Shown piece after piece: positions 46,865 through 56,964 of a stretch of 64,000 bases of DNA (its first letter is position 1; the number at the start of each line of letters is the position of its first letter). The position numbers and the translations under genes were made by a program. Source of the stretch: AP-15 sp963700185 (GTDB lineage Bacteria > Pseudomonadota > Alphaproteobacteria > ATCC43930 > CGMCC-115725); assembly GCA_963700185.1 (NCBI GenBank), contig CAVOWP010000001.1, positions 62,001-126,000 on the forward strand, given 5' to 3'. The notes beneath the pieces were generated by a model that saw nothing but the letters and a program-made list of their open reading frames with translations, was not told the DNA's origin and did not search any database.

Positions 46865-46945
46865 GGCAAATCACTATATCTTGTGTCCGGGGAGTCGTTG
46901 CATCTTCTCATCGAAAGCCGCATAAGCGGAGATTATGGAAAGAGG

Positions 46946-48184
46946 CTAAGCACCGAGCCGAATGGGCACCGTTGTCGTTCGCAGGTGGCCAAATAATTTG
47001 TGTCCGATTTCTTGTTCGGCTGGCGTGGGTGGTGATCCAAGGATGCCGATGCCTACCTCGTAGCCTACAGAGTCACAGTCTATCACCATTAAGCAGTTTC
47101 GTTGATAGAAGGCCATGGCTCCATTCATCAACGCCTTCAGCCGCGTTAGCACTTCGGCACGCTCCACCCCTTTTGAGGAAGCAAACACAAACACCCAATC
47201 CGCTTTGGAATCGATCCATGCGCTCTTGTAAGTGAATCCACTCGCCTCGGGCCGAAGGTTCGAGATCACTTCATGAAATGCCCGACCTAGTTCGGCACGC
47301 TCACGGAGCCTGAGGCCCGCCAAAATACCTTGCATCTTCAGATAACCAGCGCGTGCGTCCGCCGGATCGAAATGCGCAAGCAGCGGCTCCGGTATATTGG
47401 TCGCGTAATCCGGGAGTCGTGTGGCAAGCTCGTCGGCTACGTGTTCCAACAGGCTGCTGTAGTGATCTGATTCTCTTTTTGCGGCGAGGGCGTTCCTCAG
47501 TCGATCCTGTTGCCGCGTCACCATGGCTGCGGCTTCCGCGCGGGACTGCGCCCCTTGCAGAGACGCCCCTTCGAGAAGGTAGCACTCAAAAAGAGACCTC
47601 TCGTCGCCAATGACCCGAAGATCAGACGAGGGCAGGGAACTCCTCACGTTGAGGTATTCCAGCAGCTCGGATGATGTCCTGAGGTTCACGGCCAAATTGA
47701 GAAAGTCGTTCAGGGAAAGATACGTGATAGGCGTCCCTCGAAATTCCATCGGCAGCTCGTGGGCATCGGGCTCAAGGTCAACTCGTTCAAACACCTCAAC
47801 GACAGCAATCGCGTGGTCGATCTTTGGCAGCCCATCGGGAAATTGCACACGGCCACGCCGCGAATGCTCGCACCATATGGGCTTGCCGTCCGCCTTGCGT
47901 AAAGCTCCGCAAAGCTGCGATGCGGCCACCTTGGCCGCCTTGCGCGCCCACGATGACGCCTTAGCGCCGGTGCGGGTTGATGGGTCTTCTTGGCACTTCT
48001 GAGACACGAAGATTGCAGTGCCATCATGTGCGATCAGGAAATCGACAACCTCTTTCTGAATCTTCTTGTCCAAGGACTGAGGGCTGCGAAACACAAACTC
48101 TCGAATGAGAGGCGAAGCCAAAAAGTCCTCGACATGACGTTCCGCCCAGTCCGTGCGGCGCAGTGATGACGGATTTCGTGACAT
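46946..48184 (-). CDS. Restriction-endonuclease-like hypothetical protein
   Basis: A 412-residue protein. Near the N-terminus, KEVVDFLIAHDGTAIFVSQK followed by CQEDP resembles a family with a E-x-x-D-hydrophobic ... (S/D)-x-K core, which looks like a PD-(D/E)xK nuclease fold. The later part (VERAEVLTRLKALMNGAMAF) is unassigned. Such proteins are found in defence islands but have no proven activity known to me. It is convergent with the small membrane gene and upstream of a resolvase remnant. Confidence 0.6.
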   Translation of the reverse strand: MSRNPSSLRRTDWAERHVEDFLASPLIREFVFRSPQSLDKKIQKEVVDFLIAHDGTAIFVSQKCQEDPSTRTGAKASSWARKAAKVAASQLCGALRKADGKPIWCEHSRRGRVQFPDGLPKIDHAIAVVEVFERVDLEPDAHELPMEFRGTPITYLSLNDFLNLAVNLRTSSELLEYLNVRSSLPSSDLRVIGDERSLFECYLLEGASLQGAQSRAEAAAMVTRQQDRLRNALAAKRESDHYSSLLEHVADELATRLPDYATNIPEPLLAHFDPADARAGYLKMQGILAGLRLRERAELGRAFHEVISNLRPEASGFTYKSAWIDSKADWVFVFASSKGVERAEVLTRLKALMNGAMAFYQRNCLMVIDCDSVGYEVGIGILGSPPTPAEQEIGHKLFGHLRTTTVPIRLGA

Positions 48185-48198
48185 TCCGGGTCGCCTGC

Positions 48199-48554
48199 TC
48201 AGTTGGCCTTATCGAGGCGAGAAATCGTCGCCCGCCCTACATTGTAGGTCTGCGCCAGTTCATCGAGCGTAGCACCCTGCGCGCGGCGTCGGGTAGCCTC
48301 TTTCTGCTGCTGCGGTGTGAGGGCAGGGGGTCGGCCCATCTGCTGCCCTGGTGCCTTGGCGCGGCTTCTGCCCTCTGCCGTCCGAGTGCGGATAAGATCC
48401 GCTCCACGTCGGTAAGGCCGCCGAGAACGGCAATCATCAATCGTCCGGTGCTGGTGGCGGTGTCAGCCCACGGCTCGACCAGAGATCGAAACTGCGCCTT
48501 GGCGTCCGCGATGCGCTTGACGATGCCGAATAGATCGAAGCTCCTGCGGAGCAA
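48199..48554 (-). pseudogene. Serine resolvase, C-terminal remnant with frameshift
   Basis: STGRLMIAVLGGLTDVER changes frame near 48400 to DLIRTRTAEGRSRAKAPGQQ, MGRPPALTPQQQKEATRRRA and the HTH LAQTYNVGRATISRLDKAN. The catalytic N-terminus is missing. It lies in opposite orientation to the similar remnant at 42455-42726, so the two face each other across the intervening genes. Confidence 0.8.
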
Positions 48555-48674
48555 GCGGCCCTGACTGGTCCGATACCCTTACTACCAAGCAGCATCAAGC
48601 CTTCGGTATTAAGGGCCGTTGCGCCATAGTGCAATTTCCGATGAAGCTCATCGGTGTCCAAAGGGGAGGGATAC

Positions 48675-49655
48675 GTGGCTGACACGGTGCAAGAAAAACG
48701 CTTGGTAGCAATCCACTCGGACTCCCGGGGCTCGTCGGGGGCACTCAAGTTGCTTGTGGGTGCGTTCACGATTTTGGTTCTTGGAGTGATCCTCGGAATT
48801 TTTTGGGACTGGTCCACGATCTCAGCATCGATGGGCCCGCATGGCCAGTTGCTAGAAGGGTTGATTGCAAACGGGATATCCGTAGTTCTGTCTGTTGTTC
48901 TAATTGCGCCCTTGACTGCATATTTTATCGATAGCCGCCGTGAGAGGCGATTAGTTCCCATTCGAGAAGGTTTTCTTGAAGGTCTAGGGGCCGCAATCGA
49001 AAGGGTTGCGACGGCGCAACTCCATTATCTAAGCTTCCATTATTTGCAAGTGCAAGGGCTGCAGGCCACGATAGCTATCGACATGATGGAGGCAGTCACG
49101 AAGAAGGTGACCGAATCTCTTGCCGAGACAACTGCAAAAATCGAACATGCGACTCCGCCAGAACTTGGCAATAGGGAGAGTATCGTTTCTAAACTGATTT
49201 CGAAAACAACGCTTATACAGACCACCACGCAACGTCATTATGATATAATGTATCGGGAAACGCAGGATATCGAGAATACCTTAACCTTCGCCATGCCACA
49301 ATTTCCAGTTGAAGCAGTTAATCACTTGCATAGGATTCGTCTTATTTTGATGGAATATAGAGAACGTCTAAGAGCAATGCTAGCCGTTCTCAACGGAGTT
49401 ACCGATCCTGTTACGTTGGGACAAGCTGGCATGTCAGTGCTCGACTTTAGGGATTTGCTCAAAGCGTTTGAATCAGTGCGCCGCGTATGTGCGCTTGATG
49501 ATAAGCCGATTAACCTTCCGTGGGCCATCCGCCTTGCGGAACCGGGCGCTGTGTATCAACAGGGCCAGTTCGCAAAGGCCCTTCTTGACATGTTCAATGA
49601 AGCACGTGAAGCGGATCATCGCTTGAATCGCGTTCCAGTTGTTGCGACACCCTGA
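48675..49655 (+). CDS. Hypothetical membrane protein with two N-terminal helices
   Basis: A 326-residue protein with two membrane segments (LLVGAFTILVLGVILGIFWD and ISVVLSVVLIAPLTAYFID) and a long helical cytoplasmic part (EAVTKKVTESLAETTAKIEH). GTG 48675 is chosen over GTG 48654 because GGGGAGGG ends 4 bp before it. AT-richer than the core region. No family recognised; the layout resembles membrane effectors of defence loci, but this is only a resemblance. Confidence 0.6.
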   Translation: MADTVQEKRLVAIHSDSRGSSGALKLLVGAFTILVLGVILGIFWDWSTISASMGPHGQLLEGLIANGISVVLSVVLIAPLTAYFIDSRRERRLVPIREGFLEGLGAAIERVATAQLHYLSFHYLQVQGLQATIAIDMMEAVTKKVTESLAETTAKIEHATPPELGNRESIVSKLISKTTLIQTTTQRHYDIMYRETQDIENTLTFAMPQFPVEAVNHLHRIRLILMEYRERLRAMLAVLNGVTDPVTLGQAGMSVLDFRDLLKAFESVRRVCALDDKPINLPWAIRLAEPGAVYQQGQFAKALLDMFNEAREADHRLNRVPVVATP

Positions 49656-49993
49656 TTCGGGCGAGGCGAGTAGGTTGCGGGACTGAGGCAGATGATGCGG
49701 CATAAGCGCGTGTTACGTTAAGCGCCCCCGCCGTGGTGCGGCGGCGAAGTCGCTGCGCTTCCATTACAATCATACCTTCCGAGAATGGTTGTTGCCCGTT
49801 AAAATAACTTAAATCGCCGCGCACTCGTCGAAAGGGCAGCGGGCAAACGCGCCTATGGGAGATAAGCCTTGGTAGACCAGTCGATACCTCCGAAAGCTTC
49901 CCGCGATCTCGATCGAAGGCCGACCGCGGTTGAATATCGACGCGCCTTCGAACGTCGCCGAGCCTTCGAACGTCTAGGGGAGATCTACTATGG
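49656..49993. other. Intergenic, 338 bp
   Basis: No gene seen. A short direct repeat GCCTTCGAACGTC occurs twice near 49945-49975. Confidence 0.45.
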
Positions 49994-50864
49994 ATGATTA
50001 TATCATTGCTGCCACTTGTGAAGCCATTTATCTTGGTCACTATTCATAGCGTATATTTCTCTGAGATAATACCTGACTTAATTTCATCTTCATTTTATTC
50101 GCTGTTCATTTTATCCATACCTACTCTGTTTCGTATGACATTCGGGGCTTTGCCCTTCGAGGCATTGCGTGCGCGGTTTGCTCTTAGCGGATTTGCCCGG
50201 AGGGAGTCAGAGGCTTTCGCCCCGAACTCTGGATCACGCTCAGTCCGTCGAGGCCGCAGTGCGGGCAGAACGGGCCGACGACTTCAGCCAAGTCGCGTTG
50301 GCACTGCAGCGTAGCAAAGATCCACGCGAGCTTCTTTTCCGCTTTGCAGAAGAATCGAGCGAATTGGCCCGTAAAGTTTATAGCCGTGCGGGGGTGTACC
50401 TAATAGTCAATGTTTTTATAGCGATAGGTGGTCTTGGATTCTTTTATCTCCGGAGCATCAATTTACCACAAGAAACTCAGTTGATAGACCGTGCCTTATC
50501 TCTTTTGCCTGGTTTAGGTATACTATTTTTTATCGAGTTCGTTGCGCTCTTCTTACTTCGTCAGCACCGTGCTGCTATGGACGACTTTCGATACTACGAT
50601 GCGGTTCGCCGTCATCGTGAAGAGAATCTCGTTATCTTGATGATGTTTGCAGAAAATCAAAACGTTGTTCCGACTGCCGATGTAATCAAAGCCATGACTA
50701 TCTACTCTGGCGCTCAGAAGCTAACGCAGGGTGAGACGACGGAAATCCTTGAAGCGCGCCGACTCCAGCGTGACGACATTGTCGTATTTGAGAAGCTCAT
50801 CGAGGCATTAGCGCAGTCAAGGAGGCGGAGGCGGTTAAGGAACCGAGGAAGAAATAACGCTTAA
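49994..50864 (+). CDS. Membrane protein with coiled-coil ends, probably frameshifted near 50230
   Basis: The main frame to 50864 contains RAERADDFSQVALALQRSKD, two membrane helices (AGVYLIVNVFIAIGGLGFFY and LLPGLGILFFIEFVALFLL) and a helical end with GETTEILEARRLQRDDIVVF. An upstream frame from 49994 adds a hydrophobic N-terminus and RARFALSGFARRESEAFAP, which seems to join by a one-base shift near 50225-50240. Related proteins occur in accessory regions of many bacteria. Function unknown; the exact start is unsure. Confidence 0.55.
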
Positions 50865-51190
50865 TGTTTTGAAACTCTTGACTTTGCACCCCGGCGATAA
50901 ACGCTGCACTTGCGCTTCGCCGCCCGTGGGGAAATTAGGGCGGAAGGAGTCGACGTCCCCCCAATTCAGACGCCTCGATGTTCCATAGGGAGCAAGGCGG
51001 GGCATGGTCGTATCCCGGTTCGTCTGGATGCCAATCGTGCAATGCGCGCATAAAGCCTGCCCTACTCGTTACGCTTTCAGCCCCTTGGGGACAGCTACAC
51101 CGCTACATCGACTGTGTTCAATCTTCCGGGTGCCTCCACGCCGTCCGAGCGGGGGACCGGCTGCCTCAAGCCAATCGAATGCGGCGACTT
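50865..51190. other. Intergenic, 325 bp, no gene seen
   Basis: Low-quality frames only, lying between convergent genes. Confidence 0.4.
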
Positions 51191-51568
51191 TCAGCCTCGT
51201 TTTTGCCCGCCTGCTGCCCTTATTACCCGCAGCACATCCGCATGGGTTGTCAGCGGATGGTCATTGAACTCGAACAATACGAACCGAGCATCGTAGGACG
51301 ACTCGATCTGACAGTTCACGCGCTCCGGGTAAATCTCGGCAATCGTTCGAGCAAGCTCGCAGAAGACCGCCGAGAGACTCTCGTGAACAGGAAATCGACC
51401 ATCGAGCAAGCGCACACCCCAATACAAATCCACATACGGCGAAGAGCCGGTTACGGACCATCTGCCGTCCTCGTTGAATTTGCACCAGCCCCGCTCGACA
51501 AGTTTTTCCAGGCGAGCAAAATCGTAGGGGACGGGCGGCACAGTCGAGACCACTTTAATTTTGCCCAT
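51191..51568 (-). CDS. Hypothetical protein, operon partner of the upstream gene
   Basis: A 125-residue protein, MGKIKVVSTVPPVPYDFARL at its start, with LEKLVERGWCKFNEDGRWSV and a C-terminal VLFEFNDHPLTTHADVLRVI. Not recognised. Its start overlaps the end of the preceding minus-strand gene by 14 bp, so the two are likely co-expressed. Confidence 0.6.
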   Translation of the reverse strand: MGKIKVVSTVPPVPYDFARLEKLVERGWCKFNEDGRWSVTGSSPYVDLYWGVRLLDGRFPVHESLSAVFCELARTIAEIYPERVNCQIESSYDARFVLFEFNDHPLTTHADVLRVIRAAGGQKRG

Positions 51569-52290
51569 TGAACCGGATCACCCGATGATTCTTGAGGAGC
51601 CCGGTTAGCCGCGTGTCACCGCGCTTCGTCCCCAGAGTCGCCTCCCCTAAACGCTCGACCTTCTGCATTGCACCGGCTCGATCGCCAGTGATGCTGAACG
51701 GCAATCCGAAATCGAAACCGCCGTATCCCGCAACCAAGACCAGGACATAGCCCGATAATCCGGCCGAACGCCGGAACACGCCCGCCATTCTCGCGCCAAT
51801 GGTCGATAATGATGGTCTTGATGATACGGTCTCGCGCCTCATCGTTGGCAGTAAGTGCCCCATCCGGCAGATGGACGATGCGCAACCGAGCAACCGTCAG
51901 CAGCGCTGCGACGAAAATCGGCGAGGGCACCTGACGCTCTGTTTGGACCTGAAGATGCGGGCGGAATGAGGCGCGGTATGCTCGTTCACTTTCGGCCCGC
52001 CGCCCGCGTGCCTCGTCCCGCTTTTGGCGAATGGTAGCGTCGATTACGGCCCGGAACAGGGCGTCGTCCACTTCGAGCGCCTCGGCGAGTTGGTTCGCAA
52101 TATGCAGGGGGACTACCCCGGTCAGCAGGACTGTGCTGAGCGCCTTATGACCTTTGCCAAGGTCGCCATAGCTGAACCGATGGACAAGATCACTGCGGCT
52201 CAAGCCAAGCGCCCGTGTGCGCTCCAAGATGAACCGTCCGATCGGGTATGCGTCCTCTCCGAAGCGCGGCTGAAATACTGGCGACACCAT
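51555..52290 (-). pseudogene. HTH-like hypothetical protein, one extra G
   Basis: The N-terminal part (ILERTRALGLSRSDLVHRFS, then a KALSTVLLTGVVPLHIANQL segment) looks like a DNA-binding helix-turn-helix, followed by a coiled stretch. The frame changes near 51751-51753, where one G of a GGG (CCC on the + strand) seems extra. The corrected protein continues YVLVLVAGYGGFDFGLPF, ends with LTGLLKNHRVIRFNGQN and has 244 residues. Role unknown. Confidence 0.6.
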
Positions 52291-52455
52291 GCGGCCTCCA
52301 TCCGGTTAGGTTTCCGGATGTGGCCTGTTGGCGCGATCCGGCGCTTAGTCGGTTTTTGAGGCGGCGACAAGCTGACCATCAAATCCCGCCGTGGCGACGG
52401 CTTCCCGTCACCACAACCTCCTTATAGCATGGCGACCTATGTCGAGGGTATCGAG

Positions 52456-52938
52456 ATGGAAATCCGCGACGCCGTTCCCGAAGACGCTCCCGCCGCCTGC
52501 GAGGTGATGAGACGGTCGATTTCCGAACTATGCAGTGCCGACCACCACAATGACCCGGTGATCCTCGGGCGGTGGCTCGCCAACAAGACTCCCGAGATTG
52601 TCGCGTCGTGGATCGTTAAGCCCGGCAACTCGGTCCTGGTCGCGGTCGAGAGCGGCACCATCCTGGCAGTGGGCTCCGTGACCGACGCGGGCGAGATCAC
52701 TCTGAAATATGTCTCACCAGACGCGAGGTTCCGTGGGGTAAGTCGGGCACTGTTGGTCGCGCTCGAAACGAGAGCGCAGGAACGGGGGAACCAGCGATGC
52801 ACCCTTCTCAGTACCGAAACGGCTCATCGCTTCTACCGATCCGCAGGGTATGTTGAGGACGGTCCACCGCAAGGCAAGTTTGGCACTACTTCGAGCTATC
52901 CGATGTCGAAGGAACTGGCCGGTCCACAGGGATCATAA
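52456..52938 (+). CDS. GNAT-family N-acetyltransferase
   Basis: A 160-residue acetyltransferase: MEIRDAVPEDAPAACEVMRR at the N-terminus, LKYVSPDARFRGVSRALLVA as acetyl-CoA motif A, and STETAHRFYRSAGYVEDGPP as the C-terminal motif. ATG 52456 is preferred (in-frame ATGs at 52429 and 52453 region exist) because the GNAT domain begins there. A decayed copy of its 5' part is at 39960-40125. Substrate unknown. Confidence 0.88.
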   Translation: MEIRDAVPEDAPAACEVMRRSISELCSADHHNDPVILGRWLANKTPEIVASWIVKPGNSVLVAVESGTILAVGSVTDAGEITLKYVSPDARFRGVSRALLVALETRAQERGNQRCTLLSTETAHRFYRSAGYVEDGPPQGKFGTTSSYPMSKELAGPQGS

Positions 52939-53033
52939 GGTGGGCGAGCACGGGGCATTTCCGGTCTGCTTATTGGAAAATCCCGCCAGCTATCGAGGGC
53001 GACAGAGCGCCAGGAATTGTGTAAACTGCGCCA

Positions 53034-53372
53034 ATGGCTGAAAAATCAAAACCAGATCTTAGTACCGAACTTCACCGCACCTTGAACACCGCCTGCCGCA
53101 AATGGGGTGCGCGGGAAATCCGCCTACGCTACCTGCCGAAGCCGTCGATCAATCGCTGGATCGCCGAAGCCCTGATCGATCATCACCGCGTGATCGAGAA
53201 GATCCGCGCCGACATCCCGGCTGGCGAACTCACCTTGCAGGATATGGAGAGCTTCAACGATCAGCCGATTGCCGCGGGATGGGCGACACGGCAACCGACG
53301 CGATCAAAACCATGTCGTCCTTGCAATGGCGAGCGCCGAGACACGGGTAAAGACAAACTCGTTTTCCGTTGA
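53034..53372 (+). CDS. Small hypothetical protein
   Basis: A 112-residue frame: MAEKSKPDLSTELHRTLNTA, then KPSINRWIAEALIDHHRVIE and PAGELTLQDMESFNDQPI. The first 85 residues are protein-like. The basic, Cys-containing tail (RSKPCRPCNGERRDTGKD) may come from a frame change near 53290. Not recognised. Confidence 0.5.
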   Translation: MAEKSKPDLSTELHRTLNTACRKWGAREIRLRYLPKPSINRWIAEALIDHHRVIEKIRADIPAGELTLQDMESFNDQPIAAGWATRQPTRSKPCRPCNGERRDTGKDKLVFR

Positions 53373-53839
53373 GGCACACTAAAACTCGTCACCATAGGAT
53401 CTCGCTTTCTACCTCCCAGGTGACTTCGATAGAACTCAGTCGGGGACTGTTTAGACGGGAGGAACCAAACGGAGGTAAGCGGAGCCGCGTAATACCTTAT
53501 GGAGATCCTAATTCGCCGTCTCGATTCTGAGCCGGGGTAGTGATTTATCGGTCTTATTATGGAGAGCGAAGCTGGGCCGCTGGTTCATCCTCGCGAGGTT
53601 CGAGGCGAAAGACATCGATCCCAGCTAGCTGATTTCGATCACCCAGGCCCATTTCGACGGGCTGGAAGCGGGTAATCCAAGGGGTTCCAGTGAGTTCCCG
53701 TCGAACCTCGCCGGTCACAAAAGTTGCGCTGCCAGTCTGCGACTGTACCCGATTCGTCTACGATCCCGGCAACGATGTTCAGGTCGCCGCTGTAGGCATA
53801 GGATCGATAGAGATACACCGTTCCCTTGTGCAAGCTCAC
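53373..53839. other. Intergenic with short repeat and unassigned frames
   Basis: 53498-53540 resembles 31981-32024. On the minus strand near 53700-53860, frames with VYLYRSYAYSGDLNIVAGIV look protein-like but I cannot define a gene. Confidence 0.4.
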
Positions 53840-54859
53840 AATTTCGAACCGGTCGACGATGTGGTGCTTCCGCTTGTCGAGAAATACGGCAAAACCAGTG
53901 GGGCTTGCGAATATCTCGGCAAGATCGATAGTCACTGGATGGCGGTACCAACCCCCTACGGCAGCAGCGCATTGCCGCCCTGCGCCCGAATCGACCGCTT
54001 CAAACAATATGTCGAGCTCGATTTGCAGAAGATGTACCCGGTAGGAGCGCCCGACAAAGAGCTCACCGACGCGTGGACCTGGGAATATTTCCTGACCGCG
54101 GCGGAGAAATGCTTCAAGGCCGGGTATCCCTTCGGTCTGCCGATGAGCACCTGCACCGACTCAATCAACAACAACGGTGTAGTGCTTACCGCCTATGGCG
54201 CGCAGCTGGTCGACGAGGAGGGCAACATCACGGTCAAGTCCGACGCGACCCGACAGGTGCTCGAATATTTCCAGAAGCTGTTCCGGTTCCTCCCGGAAAG
54301 CGTCTGGGCCTGGGACAATGCCTCGAACAACAAGTCGCTGATCTCCGGTCAGACCTCCCTGATTCAGAATCCACCGAGCGCCTATGCGGTTGCCAAGCGT
54401 GATGCGCCCAAGATCGCCGAGCAGTTGTGGACCGTGCATTCGCCTAAAGGACCCAAGGGCAGGTTTGATCCGTCCGGTTACTATTATTGGGCGATATGGA
54501 ACTTCTCACAGAACAAATCAGCGGCGAAGAGCCTTTTGGCCTACCTCTCGACGCGCGAGTCCCAGGAAAAGTTGGTGACTGCAAGCGTAGGCTTCGACCT
54601 CCCGGTATTTGAGGGGCTGAATGATTTCAAGATCTATGAAGAGGAAGGGCCGCCCAAGGGCACCAACTACAACATGGTGCCGCGCGGCGATGTGATCGCA
54701 TCCGTTGTGGGCTACCCGGCGCCGCTGAAGATCGGCACCCAGATGTTCGCACAGGCGACTATCCCCAAGATGATCGCCATGTGCACGCAATCGGGCAAAT
54801 CGATCGAGGCGGCGATGAGCTGGGCAGAATTTGAGATCGAAGGGTTTATGCGGTCGTAA
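53840..54859 (+). pseudogene. Extracellular solute-binding protein family 1, 5'-truncated
   Basis: From EPVDDVVLPLVEKYGKTSGA onward (GKIDSHWMAVPTPYGSSALP; NGVVLTAYGAQLVDEEGNIT; NPPSAYAVAKRDAPKIAEQL; KGRFDPSGYYYWAIWNFSQN) this is a sugar-type ABC binding protein of about 340 residues. The signal peptide and first ~110 residues are absent. The open frame continues upstream to 53690, but that part matches nothing in the family. No transporter partners are near. It is most likely a non-functional remnant. Confidence 0.8.
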
Positions 54860-55218
54860 GCGTTTGCGATCGGTTGGCTGTGGAGCCGGATCGCTGAGAC
54901 CATTCACTTGTTGCAGTCGGTGGCCGAATGATTCACTCGCCCGCTTTGTCCTTGTCGCCAGCTTCACCTGTCTGACTGCGTGTCGAGAAAACCAACAACT
55001 AATTCGCGCCACTCTCTCCTGATGAGAAGCGCGGCAAGCCTAGGTCTCACCGTTCGGCCCGGTTGCCGACCCGCGCCAGCAGCTTCAGAGAGGCACCTTG
55101 AGGGTGCTTCTCGCGACGTCTTTGCTGGCTGACCACCCAATGCGGCAGGCCCCTTAAGGTTGAAAGGCCGCGATAGCGAGGGCAGTTTCAACATATCGCA
55201 CTCGATCGGCGAAGGCTG
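54860..55218. other. Intergenic, 358 bp, no gene seen
   Basis: Nothing recognised. Confidence 0.4.
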
Positions 55219-55586
55219 ATGCCACTACGTGTTCGGATTGCAGGGCTTTTGATCGCCGCAGGGAGCTTCGGGCCGGTTGCCGCTGATCAGCCCGATGCTG
55301 TCAAAGCGGTAACACCGGGCGGCCCGGGTGTGCTGACGAATGTCGTGGTTGGCTCGTGACCACCTCGTGCCGGACCTATCGCCACATCAGCCTGCCATCC
55401 CGGATCGCGGTCGGCGATACGATCACCATCTCATTCGGCAGTCACCTCAAAGAATTTGGGTTCTCCGTCGCTCGGATCGACCTCAAAGGCCAGCACTGCG
55501 CGATCTTCAGCAAAGCCGAAGGAGATCGCCACCGAATGGACAAGATCAACATTACCCCGTGTTATCGGGGAGACGAGGGGCGCTGA
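55219..55586 (+). pseudogene. Small secreted protein, frameshifted
   Basis: ATG 55219 gives a signal peptide (MPLRVRIAGLLIAAGSFGPV then AADQPDAVK) and reads to TGA 55357-55359. The protein then continues in the next frame with CRTYRHISLPSRIAVGDTIT, FGSHLKEFGFSVARIDLKGQ and DRHRMDKINITPCYRGDE. The joined product would be about 122 residues. Similar small exported proteins occur in Rhizobiales; role unknown. Confidence 0.6.
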
Positions 55587-55613
55587 CGGTGCCCCCCAAC
55601 TCGAAACCGCGAA

Positions 55614-56075
55614 ATGCCGGCTTTTCATCGTGCCGAGGCTCTCCGGGAAGGCCAACTGGCTTACTCGAGCGAAACGGAGGGGTGGATGCGAGCATTTGTA
55701 GTAGATTCCTTAACCGCATCAATCATCGGCATCCAAATCGCTACTGCTCCCGCAGCACATGAAGGGTGGTTTGTGCGTGTATGCCCGGCAAAAACCGAGG
55801 CCGATCGAATAAATCTCACCTTCGCTGGCGGCAGACAGGGATTCAATTGGTCCTGGATGAGAAGCCGAACACCCGCTGAAATTGATCTTCCTACCAGGTT
55901 TCGTTCGGTAGCCCAGTTATATGTGCGTGGCAGCACGGTCTCGAGTCCGAGCAGCCTGCAACCGCACGCTTATCTGTGTCTCGGCTTCCGTGATCATATC
56001 GTTCAGCGTCTGGAATTCGACGATCATGAGCACCACCAGAAGAACTGGAATGATACGGACGATTGTGCATGTTGA
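55614..56075 (+). CDS. Possible small protein with acidic/His C-terminus
   Basis: A 153-residue frame. Its second half (VRGSTVSSPSSLQPHAYLCL; GFRDHIVQRLEFDDHEHHQK; then NWNDTDDCAC) has the look of a real domain end seen in Rhizobiales proteins. The N-terminal part is less convincing, so the start may lie further in. Confidence 0.4.
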   Translation: MPAFHRAEALREGQLAYSSETEGWMRAFVVDSLTASIIGIQIATAPAAHEGWFVRVCPAKTEADRINLTFAGGRQGFNWSWMRSRTPAEIDLPTRFRSVAQLYVRGSTVSSPSSLQPHAYLCLGFRDHIVQRLEFDDHEHHQKNWNDTDDCAC

Positions 56076-56198
56076 CTCTGACTATAGAGGTCAATAAATC
56101 CTGAATTTTCCTCGATTGACCCGCTGCGGGTGACGGTCCGACGAAATACGAGACTCCTCGCCGGCGGACGTTTGAACCTCCACCGAGTTCGCAGTTGG

Positions 56199-56242
56199 CT
56201 CGCCGCTGGAGGGAGATGGATTCGAACTTCCGGTCCCGCAAG
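56199..56242 (-). repeat. tRNA-Ser 3'-end-derived repeat
   Basis: On the minus strand the element reads GCGGGACCGGAAGTTCGAAT then CCATCTCCCTCCAGCGGCGAG. It parallels the T-arm and acceptor end of the tRNA at 13256-13347 (GGGGACCGAGGGTTCGAATC and on). The T-stem no longer pairs, so it is not a tRNA gene. The surrounding 56076-56589 has no other supported feature. Confidence 0.65.
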
Positions 56243-56589
56243 GGTGGTCGGCAGTAGAGCGTGTGGTCGACCCCACTCGTTGGCGGCTTGCCGCTGCGCA
56301 TCGGAAAGCGCCTCCTCCGGGCACCGCCACCCGTCGGGTGATTGTCATTCGAAGACAGAGGCCTTCATGGGGCGACTTGCGTCGCGGCGAGCCTGGACGC
56401 GCTCACCGCGAAACCGCATCAAACGCGAATACCCCGGCAGGTCGGCGGCGAGGATCGCGCTGAGACGGCGAACAGGAGGCATTTCTCAGCTGGCGGCAAC
56501 GTGGGCTTAGCAAAGTGTACCCCGAAAGTTCGTGGCCCCCCTCAGCAACGAGTGGAGGGACGGCCGAGGCCCGGACTGACGCCTGCGGC

Positions 56590-56964
56590 TCAGTAACTCG
56601 AGCGCGCGTTTGTTGAGGCGGTCGTCGCGGTGTTCTGCGCGGCGTGATGTCTTCGCTCGTTGTAACTCGCGTAGCGTCGGTGATTGTAGTAACCGTAATG
56701 CCGGTGATTGTAGTCGCCGTGATAAGCAGGCGGCGGTGGCGTTGTAATAAGGCCTGTGACCGCTCCTACAGCACCGCCCACTGCGGCGCCCAAGGCCGCA
56801 CCGTGACCGCCGGCAGCAGCAGCCCCGATTGCAGCTCCACTGCCTGCGCCGATGAGACCACCGCCAACAAAACGCTGCACAGGATCGTATGGATTGGTGC
56901 AAGCCGACAAGCCTAGGATCAGCCCAGTCGCGACCACGCCGGGGATAATTTGTGCTCTAATCAT
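56590..56964 (-). CDS. Glycine-zipper outer-membrane-type lipoprotein
   Basis: A 124-residue protein with a lipoprotein signal (VVATGLILGLSAC, lipobox LSAC), then NPYDPVQRFVGGGLIGAGSG and a glycine-zipper domain (AAIGAAAAGGHGAALGAAVG). It ends in a His/Tyr/Arg/Asn-rich tail (HGDYNHRHYGYYNHRRYASY). Met at 56964 is chosen as the lipoprotein start and has GGAG upstream. Similar to YMGG/SlyB-like envelope proteins; function unknown. Confidence 0.78.
   Translation of the reverse strand: MIRAQIIPGVVATGLILGLSACTNPYDPVQRFVGGGLIGAGSGAAIGAAAAGGHGAALGAAVGGAVGAVTGLITTPPPPAYHGDYNHRHYGYYNHRRYASYNERRHHAAQNTATTASTNARSSY

Noticed and set aside
53690..53839. N-terminal 50 codons in frame with the solute-binding protein fragment
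   Set aside because: Does not match the family; the homologous part starts only at about 53840, so the upstream frame is fortuitous.
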